A stretch of DNA of 56,153 nucleotides from contig NZ_CAMFHX010000016.1 of assembly GCF_945952365.1 (NCBI RefSeq), positions 1 through 56,153 on the forward strand. Reading direction: 5' to 3'. Shown piece after piece: positions 37,301-46,525 of the stretch. The stretch is from an uncultured Cetobacterium sp. Its GTDB lineage: Bacteria > Fusobacteriota > Fusobacteriia > Fusobacteriales > Fusobacteriaceae. Position numbers and translations under genes: made by a program. How positions within the stretch are numbered: position 1 is the first letter of the stretch; each line of letters starts with the position of its first letter. The notes below the pieces were generated by a model. That model was not told where the DNA came from, did no database searches, and saw nothing but the letters and a program-made list of their open reading frames with translations.

Positions 37301-39908
37301 TACACCATATAATGATTATTTCGAACTAAAAATAAAGTTAGAAAAAGAGTATTTAATTGACTCTTTGAGACTCTTGAGTTTTAGATCAAATACATCAGGT
37401 CTTATAAATAGATTTAAAGTTTTAGTAAAAACAGCAGATTTAAATAACCCTTGGCTTGAATTTGGAAGTAAAACAGTTGAAGGCTATAAAAATGAATGGT
37501 TAGAGACTAAAAATACACCATACTTAACGGATGAGGTTTGTTTGAGAGTTGAGGACTCAGTTAATAAATGGGTTTTAATGAATGAGCTAGAACTATTTAT
37601 ATACAATACGTTAAATGATGATATAAAGGATTTATTTGAAGATTCTGAGGAGACAATTCTAAGAGAATCTATTCAATTTGAAGATATTTTGGCCTTAGAA
37701 GAAAGATGTCTAGTAACAGAAAGTTATAAAATTAGAGTTCAAAAAGCTAAAGATTTATATTTAGAAAGATTAAATCCTGTAGTAGCTAATTTAAAGAACG
37801 ATAAGATTTCAATTTTTAAAAGTATAGATGTTTTATTAGATGAAGAGTTAGATTATCTGTATTGTATAAAATTAAAATATGAAACAACTTCAAATGCAGT
37901 TGTAGAAATAAAAGATATAGTTATACAAAAACAATCAAACAGTTTAAAAATAGAGTTTTCTGAGGTTGTAGGAAAAAATATAGAGGTTTCTATTTACTTA
38001 GATGAATATGAAAAATATAAAATAAATAGCATTCAAAAGGGTAGTTTAGATCAAAGTTTATATTATAACCTAAATGATATCTATAGATACTATCCAATTG
38101 AAAATATCTCAGTTGAATCGAAGTGTGGAGAAACAATATCTATTCAAAATATGTTAGATGGAGATATAAATACATATTTCCAATCAAATGGTTTAGGAGA
38201 TATTATCTTTATATTTGATGAAAAGAAGGTAATAGATGAGTTTAAATATTACTGTAGACATGGAAATGGAAATAATGGAAAAATTAATAGAGCCAAACTT
38301 TTATATAAAGAAAACTCAGATTCTGAATGGAAAGTTTTAGTTGACTATAACACATCGTCTCCTTTCTCTGGAGAGAATGTATTTGCATTCAATCCGACAT
38401 TAGTTAAAGAGGTTTGTTTTAGAATAGAGGAAGCTTATGCAGGTATTGTTGTATTAAATCACGTATCTTTCAAAGTCTATAATAGACTTGAAGACGAGAT
38501 TAATAACCTGTTTGAAGATAAGGTAATGTTAAGAACATTGAAAAAAAATATTACTTTAAGAGTTGTTGAAAATTTAAAAGCAAAAGTTATTCAAGATAAA
38601 GAGCTTAGAGTTAAATTATATATAGCTGAGGTTATTTTAAAGAATAAAAGAGTTTCACCATTTAAAAGTTACAAAATAAAAAGTATAAAAAACTCAATCC
38701 AAGATTACTTTAATCCATTAAAAACTAATACAACTGGAGATTTATGTTTAACACCATACTATCTTCATTCAAACAAAGATTATGTTTTTGTAGCTAATAA
38801 ATCTATAGATGCCCATATAGTTATAAGAGAAAATGGTCCAAGATCTGAGTTTTCTTTCAGAGTTCAAAAGGGTTTAAATATTATCAATATGGGAGACCAA
38901 ACAGGTCAAATGGTGGTGACAGGAAGTAGAGTAGAAGAGATTGAAGTTTACTCGTTAGATAAAGAGGATGCCTTAATATATAGATATGGATATACTTCAG
39001 AGGACGAGCTATATGATAAGCCTCAAAACGAAGTTAAAGTAGAAGAGATAACAGATGAAGATGAAAATGTGACAGTATATAATTCAAATTTAGCTTATAT
39101 AGAAGGAAGAAATTTTATAGGTGTTGTTAGATACGATTGGATACTAAAAAATATACCTAAAGGAAAGCTAACAAAAATGGTTGAATTAGCCGATGAATTT
39201 ATAGACTTTTTATACTATTTAGATAATAAAGACGAGCATTTCAATAACTCGATACCTTATAAAAGATTGATGTGGGTAGGGTCTAGACATAGTAATCCAC
39301 ACGCAGGTGGAGGTCTAGGTGGAGGCTATACAGCTTATTCTGGTGGTAGTCACGATGTATTAAATAGTAGCCTTACTAGATTTGCAAACTCTTGGGTAGT
39401 TGGACATGAGATTGGACATGAGATGGATGTAAACAACTATCATATGAATCTATTTGGTGAAGTAACTAATAATTGGTATGCTGAAGAGTGTATGGCTGAG
39501 TTTACTAAGGGGATTAGAACAGCGAATAACATGATAGATATCTCAGATAAAAATGATCCAATAAATAAAATGGGTGTTTTTGATGTTTTAGCATTTTGGT
39601 TTAAATTTAGAGCCTATTATGGAGATAATGACTTTATAGTAAAGATGCATCAATATATGCAAAAGATAAGTACTGAATCGATAGAGGATACAGGAAGTAA
39701 ATTAGCAGTTTATGTGACAAGAATACTTAAAAGAGATGCAAGTGATTATTTCTTAAAACATGGTTTTGAATTGACAGCTGAAAGTATCGAGTATTGTAAT
39801 ACTTATCCTAAGTTTACAATAGATATATCTGGAATAAATTGGAGTAATCAAGATGAATTTAGAGCAGAGGAAAAAAGATTATTTAATTTGAGATATAAAG
39901 GTAATTAG
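34371..39908 (+). CDS. Giant M60 (enhancin/mucinase-like) zinc metallopeptidase B with F5/8C repeats
   Basis: A 1845-residue protein with no signal peptide. The first ~1470 residues are about five units, each a ~85-residue beta domain, an F5/8C domain of ~140 residues and a ~55-residue helical linker (LFxDExxxxLREGVTxEEI...KAKxLY). Unit 1 is partly degenerate. The C-terminal ~370 residues are an M60 peptidase with HEIGH at 1679-1683 and the third ligand/Glu in GEVTNNW at 1697, i.e. HExxHx13E, and the GGGYTAYSGG segment before it. M60 enzymes cut mucin-type glycoproteins next to O-glycans, and F5/8C domains bind the sugars. AGGAGG precedes ATG 34371. Confidence 0.88.
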   Translation: MSLELTFIRNGNAPSGNTFNLKLSSNSIIKNLILESQNNIFPSDLNVDFEDFIGNKVTLKARLVRTMGNIQEWELDAVLTNDVKVKIPETEASIINVTPVLTDIKPYYAQDDIDTRISKNDLEVIQNTNNEVILNLKESRIIDRVKLLKNISDLEIFYTPGEGQDWIPLTNIEIDDTLKIHPIMAKSICLRSSTKIEISEDEFEIFMFNYLSVEIENLFTDNTYTALKPEVTMESVEKLLDRTTVTSEYLEKLFIAKNILLEKIMPITISYESENFKVFEKFEIKSMDPIYRVIINYEDSYGNRKSLQSDNILDGIVTFEKFYSKNIDFNIYGVEASSTIEISEIELHQDDYYLESDIDSRVDKNTIIATSGCGTYAHLIAQRAVDGDESTNFHSESYTSMGHGDVYFNFLNPVVMDRIHILTRANSLGRIDNYKVLYKERSNEEWIEIAESINEGVSGNWRNVKINPILVSDICIRVTKSNDDHVIIYETEFFKHNTLEKKLKDLFQDAECEVLREGVSIAELDLIERLLGATQEYIELFNKAKSLYIDSLLPVKYSVNLATRSVISSLRFNSVGRVLKCLVKWIDEYGYEKTSEEISKVEDKQILAFTFEKFYASEFELNIFGEVTLDDISNVEVLSISQDDYYASEDIDVRLDKGIMTAKSLCGQYSNESPAKAIDGDENTNYHSADYTKYGTGEYGDFQLELGDLFVIDRVNLKTRSSYNGRIKAYEVLYKTKSEENWKKVFEQLTEESGVNREAKFKPVLASEICIRVTNGHNNFIYISEMDVFKFNLIEERISNLFLDENETILRENVTLEEIEDLEKILITEEYIKRVQKAKTLYIDGLLPEIFEIDLLNKTIFDKVEFLCEERILKAEIEYEDVLGNTLVARAEIKRDDARVSLEIPKIMTSKAQILIYGAERIYSVETNMYSTKEFAINEDINTKFDLANAILTPTTENTSYPLINLYDGNLENQFHSTPYNDYFELKIKLEKEYLIDSLRLLSFRSNTSGLINRFKVLVKTADLNNPWLEFGSKTVEGYKNEWLETKNTPYLTDEVCLRVEDSVNKWVLMNELELFIYNTLNDDIKDLFEDSEETILRESIQFEDILALEERCLVTESYKIRVQKAKDLYLERLNPVVANLKNDKISIFKSIDVLLDEELDYLYCIKLKYETTSNAVVEIKDIVIQKQSNSLKIEFSEVVGKNIEVSIYLDEYEKYKINSIQKGSLDQSLYYNLNDIYRYYPIENISVESKCGETISIQNMLDGDINTYFQSNGLGDIIFIFDEKKVIDEFKYYCRHGNGNNGKINRAKLLYKENSDSEWKVLVDYNTSSPFSGENVFAFNPTLVKEVCFRIEEAYAGIVVLNHVSFKVYNRLEDEINNLFEDKVMLRTLKKNITLRVVENLKAKVIQDKELRVKLYIAEVILKNKRVSPFKSYKIKSIKNSIQDYFNPLKTNTTGDLCLTPYYLHSNKDYVFVANKSIDAHIVIRENGPRSEFSFRVQKGLNIINMGDQTGQMVVTGSRVEEIEVYSLDKEDALIYRYGYTSEDELYDKPQNEVKVEEITDEDENVTVYNSNLAYIEGRNFIGVVRYDWILKNIPKGKLTKMVELADEFIDFLYYLDNKDEHFNNSIPYKRLMWVGSRHSNPHAGGGLGGGYTAYSGGSHDVLNSSLTRFANSWVVGHEIGHEMDVNNYHMNLFGEVTNNWYAEECMAEFTKGIRTANNMIDISDKNDPINKMGVFDVLAFWFKFRAYYGDNDFIVKMHQYMQKISTESIEDTGSKLAVYVTRILKRDASDYFLKHGFELTAESIEYCNTYPKFTIDISGINWSNQDEFRAEEKRLFNLRYKGN

Positions 39909-39913
39909 TACTA

Positions 39914-39946
39914 AAAAGCTCAAAATTTAGCTTTTGAGCTTTTTAA
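39914..39946 (+). terminator. Terminator or attenuator between M60 genes
   Basis: A 12-bp perfect stem AAAAGCTCAAAA / TTTTGAGCTTTT with a 6-base loop and T tract. It divides the rightward genes into two transcription blocks unless read through. Confidence 0.8.
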
Positions 39947-39970
39947 ATATAAAATTTACAAGGAGGGTAT

Positions 39971-42715
39971 ATGTATCAAGAGTTAATATACAAATTTAAC
40001 TTTTCTAGATCAAAGGTAGCTAAAGATATTGAGTTACAGACATCTGGTAGAGTTATAAATGCAACAGTAAAAACAAAAGACTCTTATGGTAATACATTAC
40101 TAAATGAATTAAAAAGTGTGGAGGTTTTAGGAGAAAAAAATCTTTTAAAATTTGAAGCTTTTTATGGGAATGAGTATGAGTTAACAGTTTATGGAACAGA
40201 TGTTTCTTATGAAAATATAAGAGATATCAAAGTTCTAGAAGAGGATCAGCTTCAATTCAAATTCGGAGAGGATGTTCCACATGAAAGCCTCTTAGACACA
40301 GCGATGGATAGAGCTAATATGATGGCATCTTCAACAGCTAATATAGTTGAAAATAATACTACTGATAAAGCTTTAGATGGAAATATAAATACATATTTCT
40401 TAGGTCAAAAAAATCCATCTGATGAAGATATTGATTTTATTATTGATTTAGGAGAGAGTGCTTTAATCAATAGAGTAGAGTTTACAACGAATAGTGATGA
40501 AGAGGGGAAAATAAAAGCTTATAAATTACTATATAGAAGTTTTTCAGGAGATGAGTGGAAAGAGATTTACTCAAAATCAAATGAAGAGTTTAATAGAAAA
40601 AGTTGTATTTTTGAAACAGTTTTAGCTAAGGAGATTTGTATAAGAGTTTCTGAAAGTGGAGAAAATAAGATATATATATCACAGATTGAAATTTTAAAAT
40701 ATAGATCATTAAAAGATGAAGTATTTGGATTGTTTTTAGAAAATAATAGATCTCAACTAGCAGTTGATGTAACTCAAGATATGATTGTAAATCTTCAAGA
40801 GAGAGTTATTTATACAGAGGATTATATGAGGATGTTAGAGGTTGCAAGCGACCTATTTATTGAAAAATATTCGTTAAGTCCAACGGTAGTAGAGATACCA
40901 TTAACTGGAGAAAGTATTATAAATAGAGTTAGTTTTAAAGCTGGCAGAGATATGATAAAAGCAACTTTAAGATATGTAGATTCTTTAGGTGTAATAAGAG
41001 TAAAAAGACTTTATTGGTATGTTGAAAATAAAGTTGATGATGTTATTACAATTGGAGTAGAGGAGTTTGCAGGAAGATTAAGAGTGCATACAGCTAAAGC
41101 TGAGCTGTTAATCTATGGAACGAATGAAGCTGAGGTAGTAGGAGTTGAAATACTTCCTTTAGAGAATTTCTATTTAAGAGAGGAAACTGAAAATACCATT
41201 AATTTAGAAGATAGCTTTATATCAGAGCAAAATCCAAAAGATACATTAATTCTTACTCAAGAGTATCTTTTAAGTGAAGTAAGGCTTCTAACAAATGAAG
41301 AGGTAAAAGTTTTTGTTAAAGATACAGGAAGAAGTAGTCGTTTATCTTGGGATGAAAATGCTGAAAGTAAAGAGTATGTGGAAATAGGAAAAATTGAGAA
41401 CAATAGATTGAAATTCCCACAAAAATATTTCACCAAAGAGATTAAATTAACAAGTCAATCTGGACAGAGCTATATAAAATATTTAGAGGTAGATCAGTAT
41501 AATAGCATTGAAGAAGAGGTCGAGAATTTATTTAGAGATGATACATATACAAGTTTAAAAGAAGATGTGACTTTTGAGATGATTTTAGATATAGAGTCAA
41601 GAGTGAAAGAAGATGGTAAATACATATCTAAGGTAAAAATGGCTAAATCTTTCTTCATTCAGAATAGCTTAGTTGAAGAGTTTGATTTAAACTTTACAGA
41701 ACCTAAAATTTTTGACCAGATTAGATTTATAACATTAGATAATCCTTATAAGGTAGAGCTAATATATGAAAATCCTACAGGAGATATTTTAAGAAGAGAT
41801 TGTGCTTTTAAAATAGATGATGAAGAGGTTACTGTAACTTTTGAAAAAATATACGCAACAAAAGCAAAATTGAAAGTTCATGGAATCGAAAGAGGTTATA
41901 AAGTTAAAACAAATATCTTCAGTGTGAATAACTATGTTGTTGAAAATGATGCTGAAGAGGAGTTCGCTCTTTTTGAAAGAATATCCGAAGTTAAAACTAC
42001 TCAAAATGGAATTTATACAGATTATATTATAACTTTAGATAAAGAGGAGTTAATTTATAAGTTCAAAACTTTATCAAGAGCAGATATCTTTATAAAAGAT
42101 ATGCTTTCAGGAAACTATGTTGAATTTAAAGAGGATGCAGATGTTTTAGAATCAAGAAAGGGTTACTTGGTAAAAGAGTTTATATATAGATCATATAACA
42201 ATTTATCTAAAGAGAGTGCTTTAGAAAACTTAAAAGCTTATAAAATAAGTAAAGTAAAATTAGGAGTAGATAGCTTATTCAGAGATAATGAGTGCACAAC
42301 ACTATCAGATTTTGTAACGTTTGATTATATTTTAGAGTTAGAAAAGAATATAGTTTCTTCAATAGCGTATAAATTGAAAGTAGAAAAAGCTAAAGAGATA
42401 TTAACTTCAGATATCCAATATTTAGAATATACTTTAGAAACAAACCCAACTTTAAGAATAAATAGTTTAAATTTAAACTTTACAGAGAAGTTAGAATCTG
42501 TTTTTGATTTTAAGTTATATAGTAAAACTTTATCTGGAGAGACTCTTCAAATAGATAGATTTGCTTTAATAGACCTAGAAGATGGAAAACATATTATTTT
42601 AAATTTCGATGAGATATACTCTCAAGAATTAAAAGTTATGTTGAAAATATCAGAAGCTGAAAGCTGGAAGTTTGCAGTAGCATACGAGGAGTATAGTGAG
42701 CTAAGTACAAAATAG
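39971..42715 (+). CDS. Modular F5/8C-repeat protein C without catalytic domain
   Basis: A 914-residue protein built of the same units as its neighbours: beta domain, F5/8C domain, helical linker. The first F5/8C (~108-250) is well kept (TDKALDGNINTYFLGQ, KAYKLLYRSF, AKEICIRVSESG). The second (~400-525) and third (~640-765) have lost most signature residues. It ends after a fourth beta domain, half a unit. No peptidase or glycosidase domain and no signal peptide. It may be a binding scaffold of an assembly with the adjacent enzymes. AAGGAGGG precedes ATG 39971. Confidence 0.7.
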   Translation: MYQELIYKFNFSRSKVAKDIELQTSGRVINATVKTKDSYGNTLLNELKSVEVLGEKNLLKFEAFYGNEYELTVYGTDVSYENIRDIKVLEEDQLQFKFGEDVPHESLLDTAMDRANMMASSTANIVENNTTDKALDGNINTYFLGQKNPSDEDIDFIIDLGESALINRVEFTTNSDEEGKIKAYKLLYRSFSGDEWKEIYSKSNEEFNRKSCIFETVLAKEICIRVSESGENKIYISQIEILKYRSLKDEVFGLFLENNRSQLAVDVTQDMIVNLQERVIYTEDYMRMLEVASDLFIEKYSLSPTVVEIPLTGESIINRVSFKAGRDMIKATLRYVDSLGVIRVKRLYWYVENKVDDVITIGVEEFAGRLRVHTAKAELLIYGTNEAEVVGVEILPLENFYLREETENTINLEDSFISEQNPKDTLILTQEYLLSEVRLLTNEEVKVFVKDTGRSSRLSWDENAESKEYVEIGKIENNRLKFPQKYFTKEIKLTSQSGQSYIKYLEVDQYNSIEEEVENLFRDDTYTSLKEDVTFEMILDIESRVKEDGKYISKVKMAKSFFIQNSLVEEFDLNFTEPKIFDQIRFITLDNPYKVELIYENPTGDILRRDCAFKIDDEEVTVTFEKIYATKAKLKVHGIERGYKVKTNIFSVNNYVVENDAEEEFALFERISEVKTTQNGIYTDYIITLDKEELIYKFKTLSRADIFIKDMLSGNYVEFKEDADVLESRKGYLVKEFIYRSYNNLSKESALENLKAYKISKVKLGVDSLFRDNECTTLSDFVTFDYILELEKNIVSSIAYKLKVEKAKEILTSDIQYLEYTLETNPTLRINSLNLNFTEKLESVFDFKLYSKTLSGETLQIDRFALIDLEDGKHIILNFDEIYSQELKVMLKISEAESWKFAVAYEEYSELSTK

Positions 42716-42727
42716 AAGGGAGCAGAG

Positions 42728-45700
42728 ATGAGAGCTAATATAAAAAATGAAGATATATGTTTAGTTTTTTCGATAGAAACAAATATAAAAAATGTAATGA
42801 ATAAGATTCAATTAACAACATCAGAAACTATTACATCTGCAGAGATTTCATATATAGATAACTATGGGCATCAAAAAATAAGTAAGCTGTTGAATAGTCA
42901 AGTTATAGATGGAAAAGTTGAATTAGTATTTGATTATTTTTATGCTAAGAAATTTGATTTAAAATTATATGAAGATATACTAGAAGAGCAGATTCAAGGT
43001 ATAAGCATAATTTCTTTAGATCAAAATGAATTTTACGAAGATAAAGATGTTGATGTGAGACTAGATAAGTCGTTGATGACTGCAACATCTCATTGTGGTC
43101 AACACGCAAGTCATTCAGCTGACCGTGTAATTGATAATAGTCTAGACACTTATTTCCATAGTGCTGGATATAGTGGTAATTATGCAGATTTCACTATTGA
43201 TTTAGGAAAAAAGACTCTTATAGATAGAGTAAGAATGGTAACAAGATCAAATAGTAACGGTACAGGAAATGGAAGAATATTAGCTTATGAGATTCTTTAT
43301 AAGACGTCAGTAGATGAAGAATGGCAAAAAGTTTTCACTCAATTAACTGAAGAATCAGGAGATGATAGAGAGGCGTTCTTTAAACCTGTTTTAGCTTCAG
43401 AGATTTGTATCAGAGTTACAAATGGGAAAAATAAGTATGTAATGATTTATGAAGTAGATATATTTAAATACAACTTAATTGAAGAAAGAATAGCTAATCT
43501 ATTTTTAGATGAAACTGAAAATGACCTAAAAGATGAGGTAACAATAGAGGATATAGAAGCTTTAGAAAGAGAGCTAACTACTGAGTCATACTTAAAAAGA
43601 ATTGAAAATGCTAAGATTATGTATTTAAAAAGAATGCTTAGAAAATATTTTGAAATTCCATTAACAGCTGAAAAGATATTTGATCAGATTAATTTTAAAA
43701 CAACTGATGAAGTTTTAGGTGCTCATATAAAATATGTAGATACTTATGGAGTGGAAAGATTGATTGAGAGTGAAGTTCAATTGATTGGAGACACTTATAC
43801 AATATCAATAAATAAAATAATGACTTCAAAAGCTTACTTAGTGACATATGGAGTAAAAACTATCAGTGAGATAACTACTAATAGCTATGATAGATCAGAG
43901 TTTTGTTTAGATGGAGATGTTGATTTAAGAGTACCTTACGATAAAATAGAGGCTACAACAACACATCCAAATACATCTTATCCAATAAGTAATATGTTTG
44001 ATGGAGATACAAATTCTCAATTCCACTGTAAGCAGTATACAGATAGAGGGTATTGTGATGTATTCTTTAAATTAGATAAAGAATACTTAATTGATAATCT
44101 GAGATTGATAAGTCATAGAAGTAACACGTCAGGTCTTATGAATAAATTTAAAGTTTTATTGAAAGATACAAATTCAGATAATAAATGGGCTGAATTAGGT
44201 GAGTATAAAGTAGAAACTTACCAAAATAAATGGTTAGAAGTAAGAAATAAACCTTATTTGACAAACGAAGTATGTTTAAGAATAGAGGATTCAGTAAATA
44301 GCTGGGCATTAATAAATGAATTAGAACTCTCGATATACAGTAAATTAAGAGAAGATATCAACAATCTGTTTATAGATGAAGAGTGTGAGGCTTTAAAGCC
44401 AGAAGTAACCTTAGAATTGATTGAAGAGTTAGAATCAAAAGTTTTAACAACTGAAGAATTTAGAGAGAAATTAGCTAAGGCAAAAGATTTATATGTTATA
44501 TCATTGCCAAAAAATATATTTGAGATTCCACTAACAACTGAAACAAAATTTGATAAAGTAAGATTTACAACTTCAGAAAGAGTGTTAAAAGTAACCTTAA
44601 ATTATTTAGATAGTAATAACGAGGAAGTTGTAATCTCTCCTAATTTTGAAAAAGATGGAGATATATACACGATAAGTACAGATAAAATAATAACATCTAA
44701 TGCATGGATAGTTTTAAATGGAATAAATGAAGTTAAGGATATAAATACAAATAGATATGTTCCTAAAAATGTAATCACAGCTACATCAAGTGTGTCAACA
44801 TATGGAAATAGCACACCTGACTTAATGTTAGATGAGGATGAATCAACGTACTTCCACTCAAATAAATTTAGTAGTAGTGTAGGATATGGTGATGTTTATT
44901 TATTACTAGAGAAACCTGAAATTATCTCAAAAATAGAGTTTAAAACATGGCATCCAACAGCGAGCAATGGTATGGTTCAACAATATGAGATTCTTTATAA
45001 GGAGTCTAAAGAATCAGCTAGTTGGAAAAGAGTGTTTACATCTGAAGTGAACACATCAAAAGGATGGAGACTAGCAGAGTTCCAAGATATATATGTAGAG
45101 GAGATTTGTATTAGGGTAAATCAGAGTTACGGAAACTGGATTGTAATAAATGAACTAGATATATGTACAGATCAATCTGAAATAAAAGAAAATCTAGAGA
45201 AAATATATACTGATATGAGTTGTACAAAGGTAAGGGATGATGTAAAGCTAAGGTCAATTAATAGATTAATAGAGATTTATCCAGATAGTATGTTAGGTAT
45301 GAAAGCTAAGATGCTGTGGTTAAATGATAATAATCTAGAGATTGTCAACTTTAAAACAGAGGGTATTGATGCTAACTATGAAAACTATGAGAATGTTTTA
45401 AGAATTGAGAATTGTATAGATCTACTTTCAACACCGTATAGAATTGAAAATAAAACAGACTATTTAATAGAAAGTAATAGAGATTTAAAGTTATGTATTA
45501 TTTCAGAAGAGCAAAATAATCCTGTTGAGAATATAATTCAAATTAGAAAAGGTAAAAATTTAATATATTCTAAGTATATATTTGGAACTATCTTTATATT
45601 AAGAGAGGATACGGCAGCTATAGAGCTATCACTTTATAATGTAAAAAAATCAAAAGATCATTATAAAGTTGGAGAGTATGATGTTAATGAGTTATTAAGT

Positions 45701-46525
45701 AGAAAAGATTCAAATAGCATAGTAACTTTAGAAACTAAAAACTTTATAATAAGAGGGGATGTAAATTGGATTTTAACTAATCTAAATCAGCACCAATTTA
45801 TTGATGGAATGGCTAATTTAGACTATGCCTTAGATTATATAACACATCTGATAGATAAAAATCAATCTTACACAACAGATTATAGAGTTTCAAACTTAAA
45901 AAGAGTATTCTGGCAAAATTTATCGGGAACAACAGGGATAAAATCAACAGATAAAGGTGCTTATATAGAGTTTAATAAAGATTTAGGATTCCTATTCCAA
46001 GATAGAATAGAAAATCTAGTAAAGGATGAATTAAGTGAGATTTTCTCAACTATTCATATTTCAAAATCAATCTACGGACCAGCTATATGTAGCTTTGTAA
46101 AAACTCTTGTAAAGAAAATGTTACTCTTAAAAAATCAAGATGTAATTAATATACCAACTACAAACTTAGAGGCTTTAGCTACAAAGTTATTCCTATTCTC
46201 AAACAATGATAGAATAGTAACTTATATCTATAAGTATCTACAAAAAGAAGAGATTGGACAGAGTAATCATAGAGTTTTAAGTAAAATTTGTTTATGGATA
46301 ACAGAATTTTTAGAAAGAGATATATCTTTATACTTTATTGCTTGTGGAGTAGAGATAGAGAAAGATATATTAGTTGAATGTAATACATATATTGAGCCAA
46401 AAATTGATATAAATGAGATTACGTTTGAAAATTATAAAGAGCTAGTGGCTTTAGAGTTAGAAAGATTTAACGAAAGTTATACTAGCTTAGTAAATGGAAA
46501 CGGTGGTGATACGGGTGCAGAATAA
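42728..46525 (+). CDS. F5/8C-repeat protein D with inactive M60-like domain
   Basis: A 1265-residue protein with no signal peptide. Three beta/F5-8C/helix units (residues ~1-280, ~290-580, ~590-870) precede a degenerate M60-like region. The third F5/8C (TYGNSTPDLMLDEDESTYFHSN) is most like the F5/8C of protein A, and so is the following M60-like part. Where the active paralogues have HExxH the sequence is NLVKDELSEIF (about residue 1095-1105), with both His lost. The remaining M60 landmarks are kept (RGDVNWILTNL, LDYALDYITHL, WITEFLERDISLYFIACG). It lies 12 bases after protein C, and its end overlaps the start of protein E by 11 bases. Confidence 0.75.
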   Translation: MRANIKNEDICLVFSIETNIKNVMNKIQLTTSETITSAEISYIDNYGHQKISKLLNSQVIDGKVELVFDYFYAKKFDLKLYEDILEEQIQGISIISLDQNEFYEDKDVDVRLDKSLMTATSHCGQHASHSADRVIDNSLDTYFHSAGYSGNYADFTIDLGKKTLIDRVRMVTRSNSNGTGNGRILAYEILYKTSVDEEWQKVFTQLTEESGDDREAFFKPVLASEICIRVTNGKNKYVMIYEVDIFKYNLIEERIANLFLDETENDLKDEVTIEDIEALERELTTESYLKRIENAKIMYLKRMLRKYFEIPLTAEKIFDQINFKTTDEVLGAHIKYVDTYGVERLIESEVQLIGDTYTISINKIMTSKAYLVTYGVKTISEITTNSYDRSEFCLDGDVDLRVPYDKIEATTTHPNTSYPISNMFDGDTNSQFHCKQYTDRGYCDVFFKLDKEYLIDNLRLISHRSNTSGLMNKFKVLLKDTNSDNKWAELGEYKVETYQNKWLEVRNKPYLTNEVCLRIEDSVNSWALINELELSIYSKLREDINNLFIDEECEALKPEVTLELIEELESKVLTTEEFREKLAKAKDLYVISLPKNIFEIPLTTETKFDKVRFTTSERVLKVTLNYLDSNNEEVVISPNFEKDGDIYTISTDKIITSNAWIVLNGINEVKDINTNRYVPKNVITATSSVSTYGNSTPDLMLDEDESTYFHSNKFSSSVGYGDVYLLLEKPEIISKIEFKTWHPTASNGMVQQYEILYKESKESASWKRVFTSEVNTSKGWRLAEFQDIYVEEICIRVNQSYGNWIVINELDICTDQSEIKENLEKIYTDMSCTKVRDDVKLRSINRLIEIYPDSMLGMKAKMLWLNDNNLEIVNFKTEGIDANYENYENVLRIENCIDLLSTPYRIENKTDYLIESNRDLKLCIISEEQNNPVENIIQIRKGKNLIYSKYIFGTIFILREDTAAIELSLYNVKKSKDHYKVGEYDVNELLSRKDSNSIVTLETKNFIIRGDVNWILTNLNQHQFIDGMANLDYALDYITHLIDKNQSYTTDYRVSNLKRVFWQNLSGTTGIKSTDKGAYIEFNKDLGFLFQDRIENLVKDELSEIFSTIHISKSIYGPAICSFVKTLVKKMLLLKNQDVINIPTTNLEALATKLFLFSNNDRIVTYIYKYLQKEEIGQSNHRVLSKICLWITEFLERDISLYFIACGVEIEKDILVECNTYIEPKIDINEITFENYKELVALELERFNESYTSLVNGNGGDTGAE

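Noticed and set aside
32596-46525. Proteins A and D as pseudogenes of M60 peptidases
   Set aside because: The frames are uninterrupted, ribosome sites are good, spacing is operon-like, and M60 landmarks other than the zinc site are kept; pseudoenzymes fit better.
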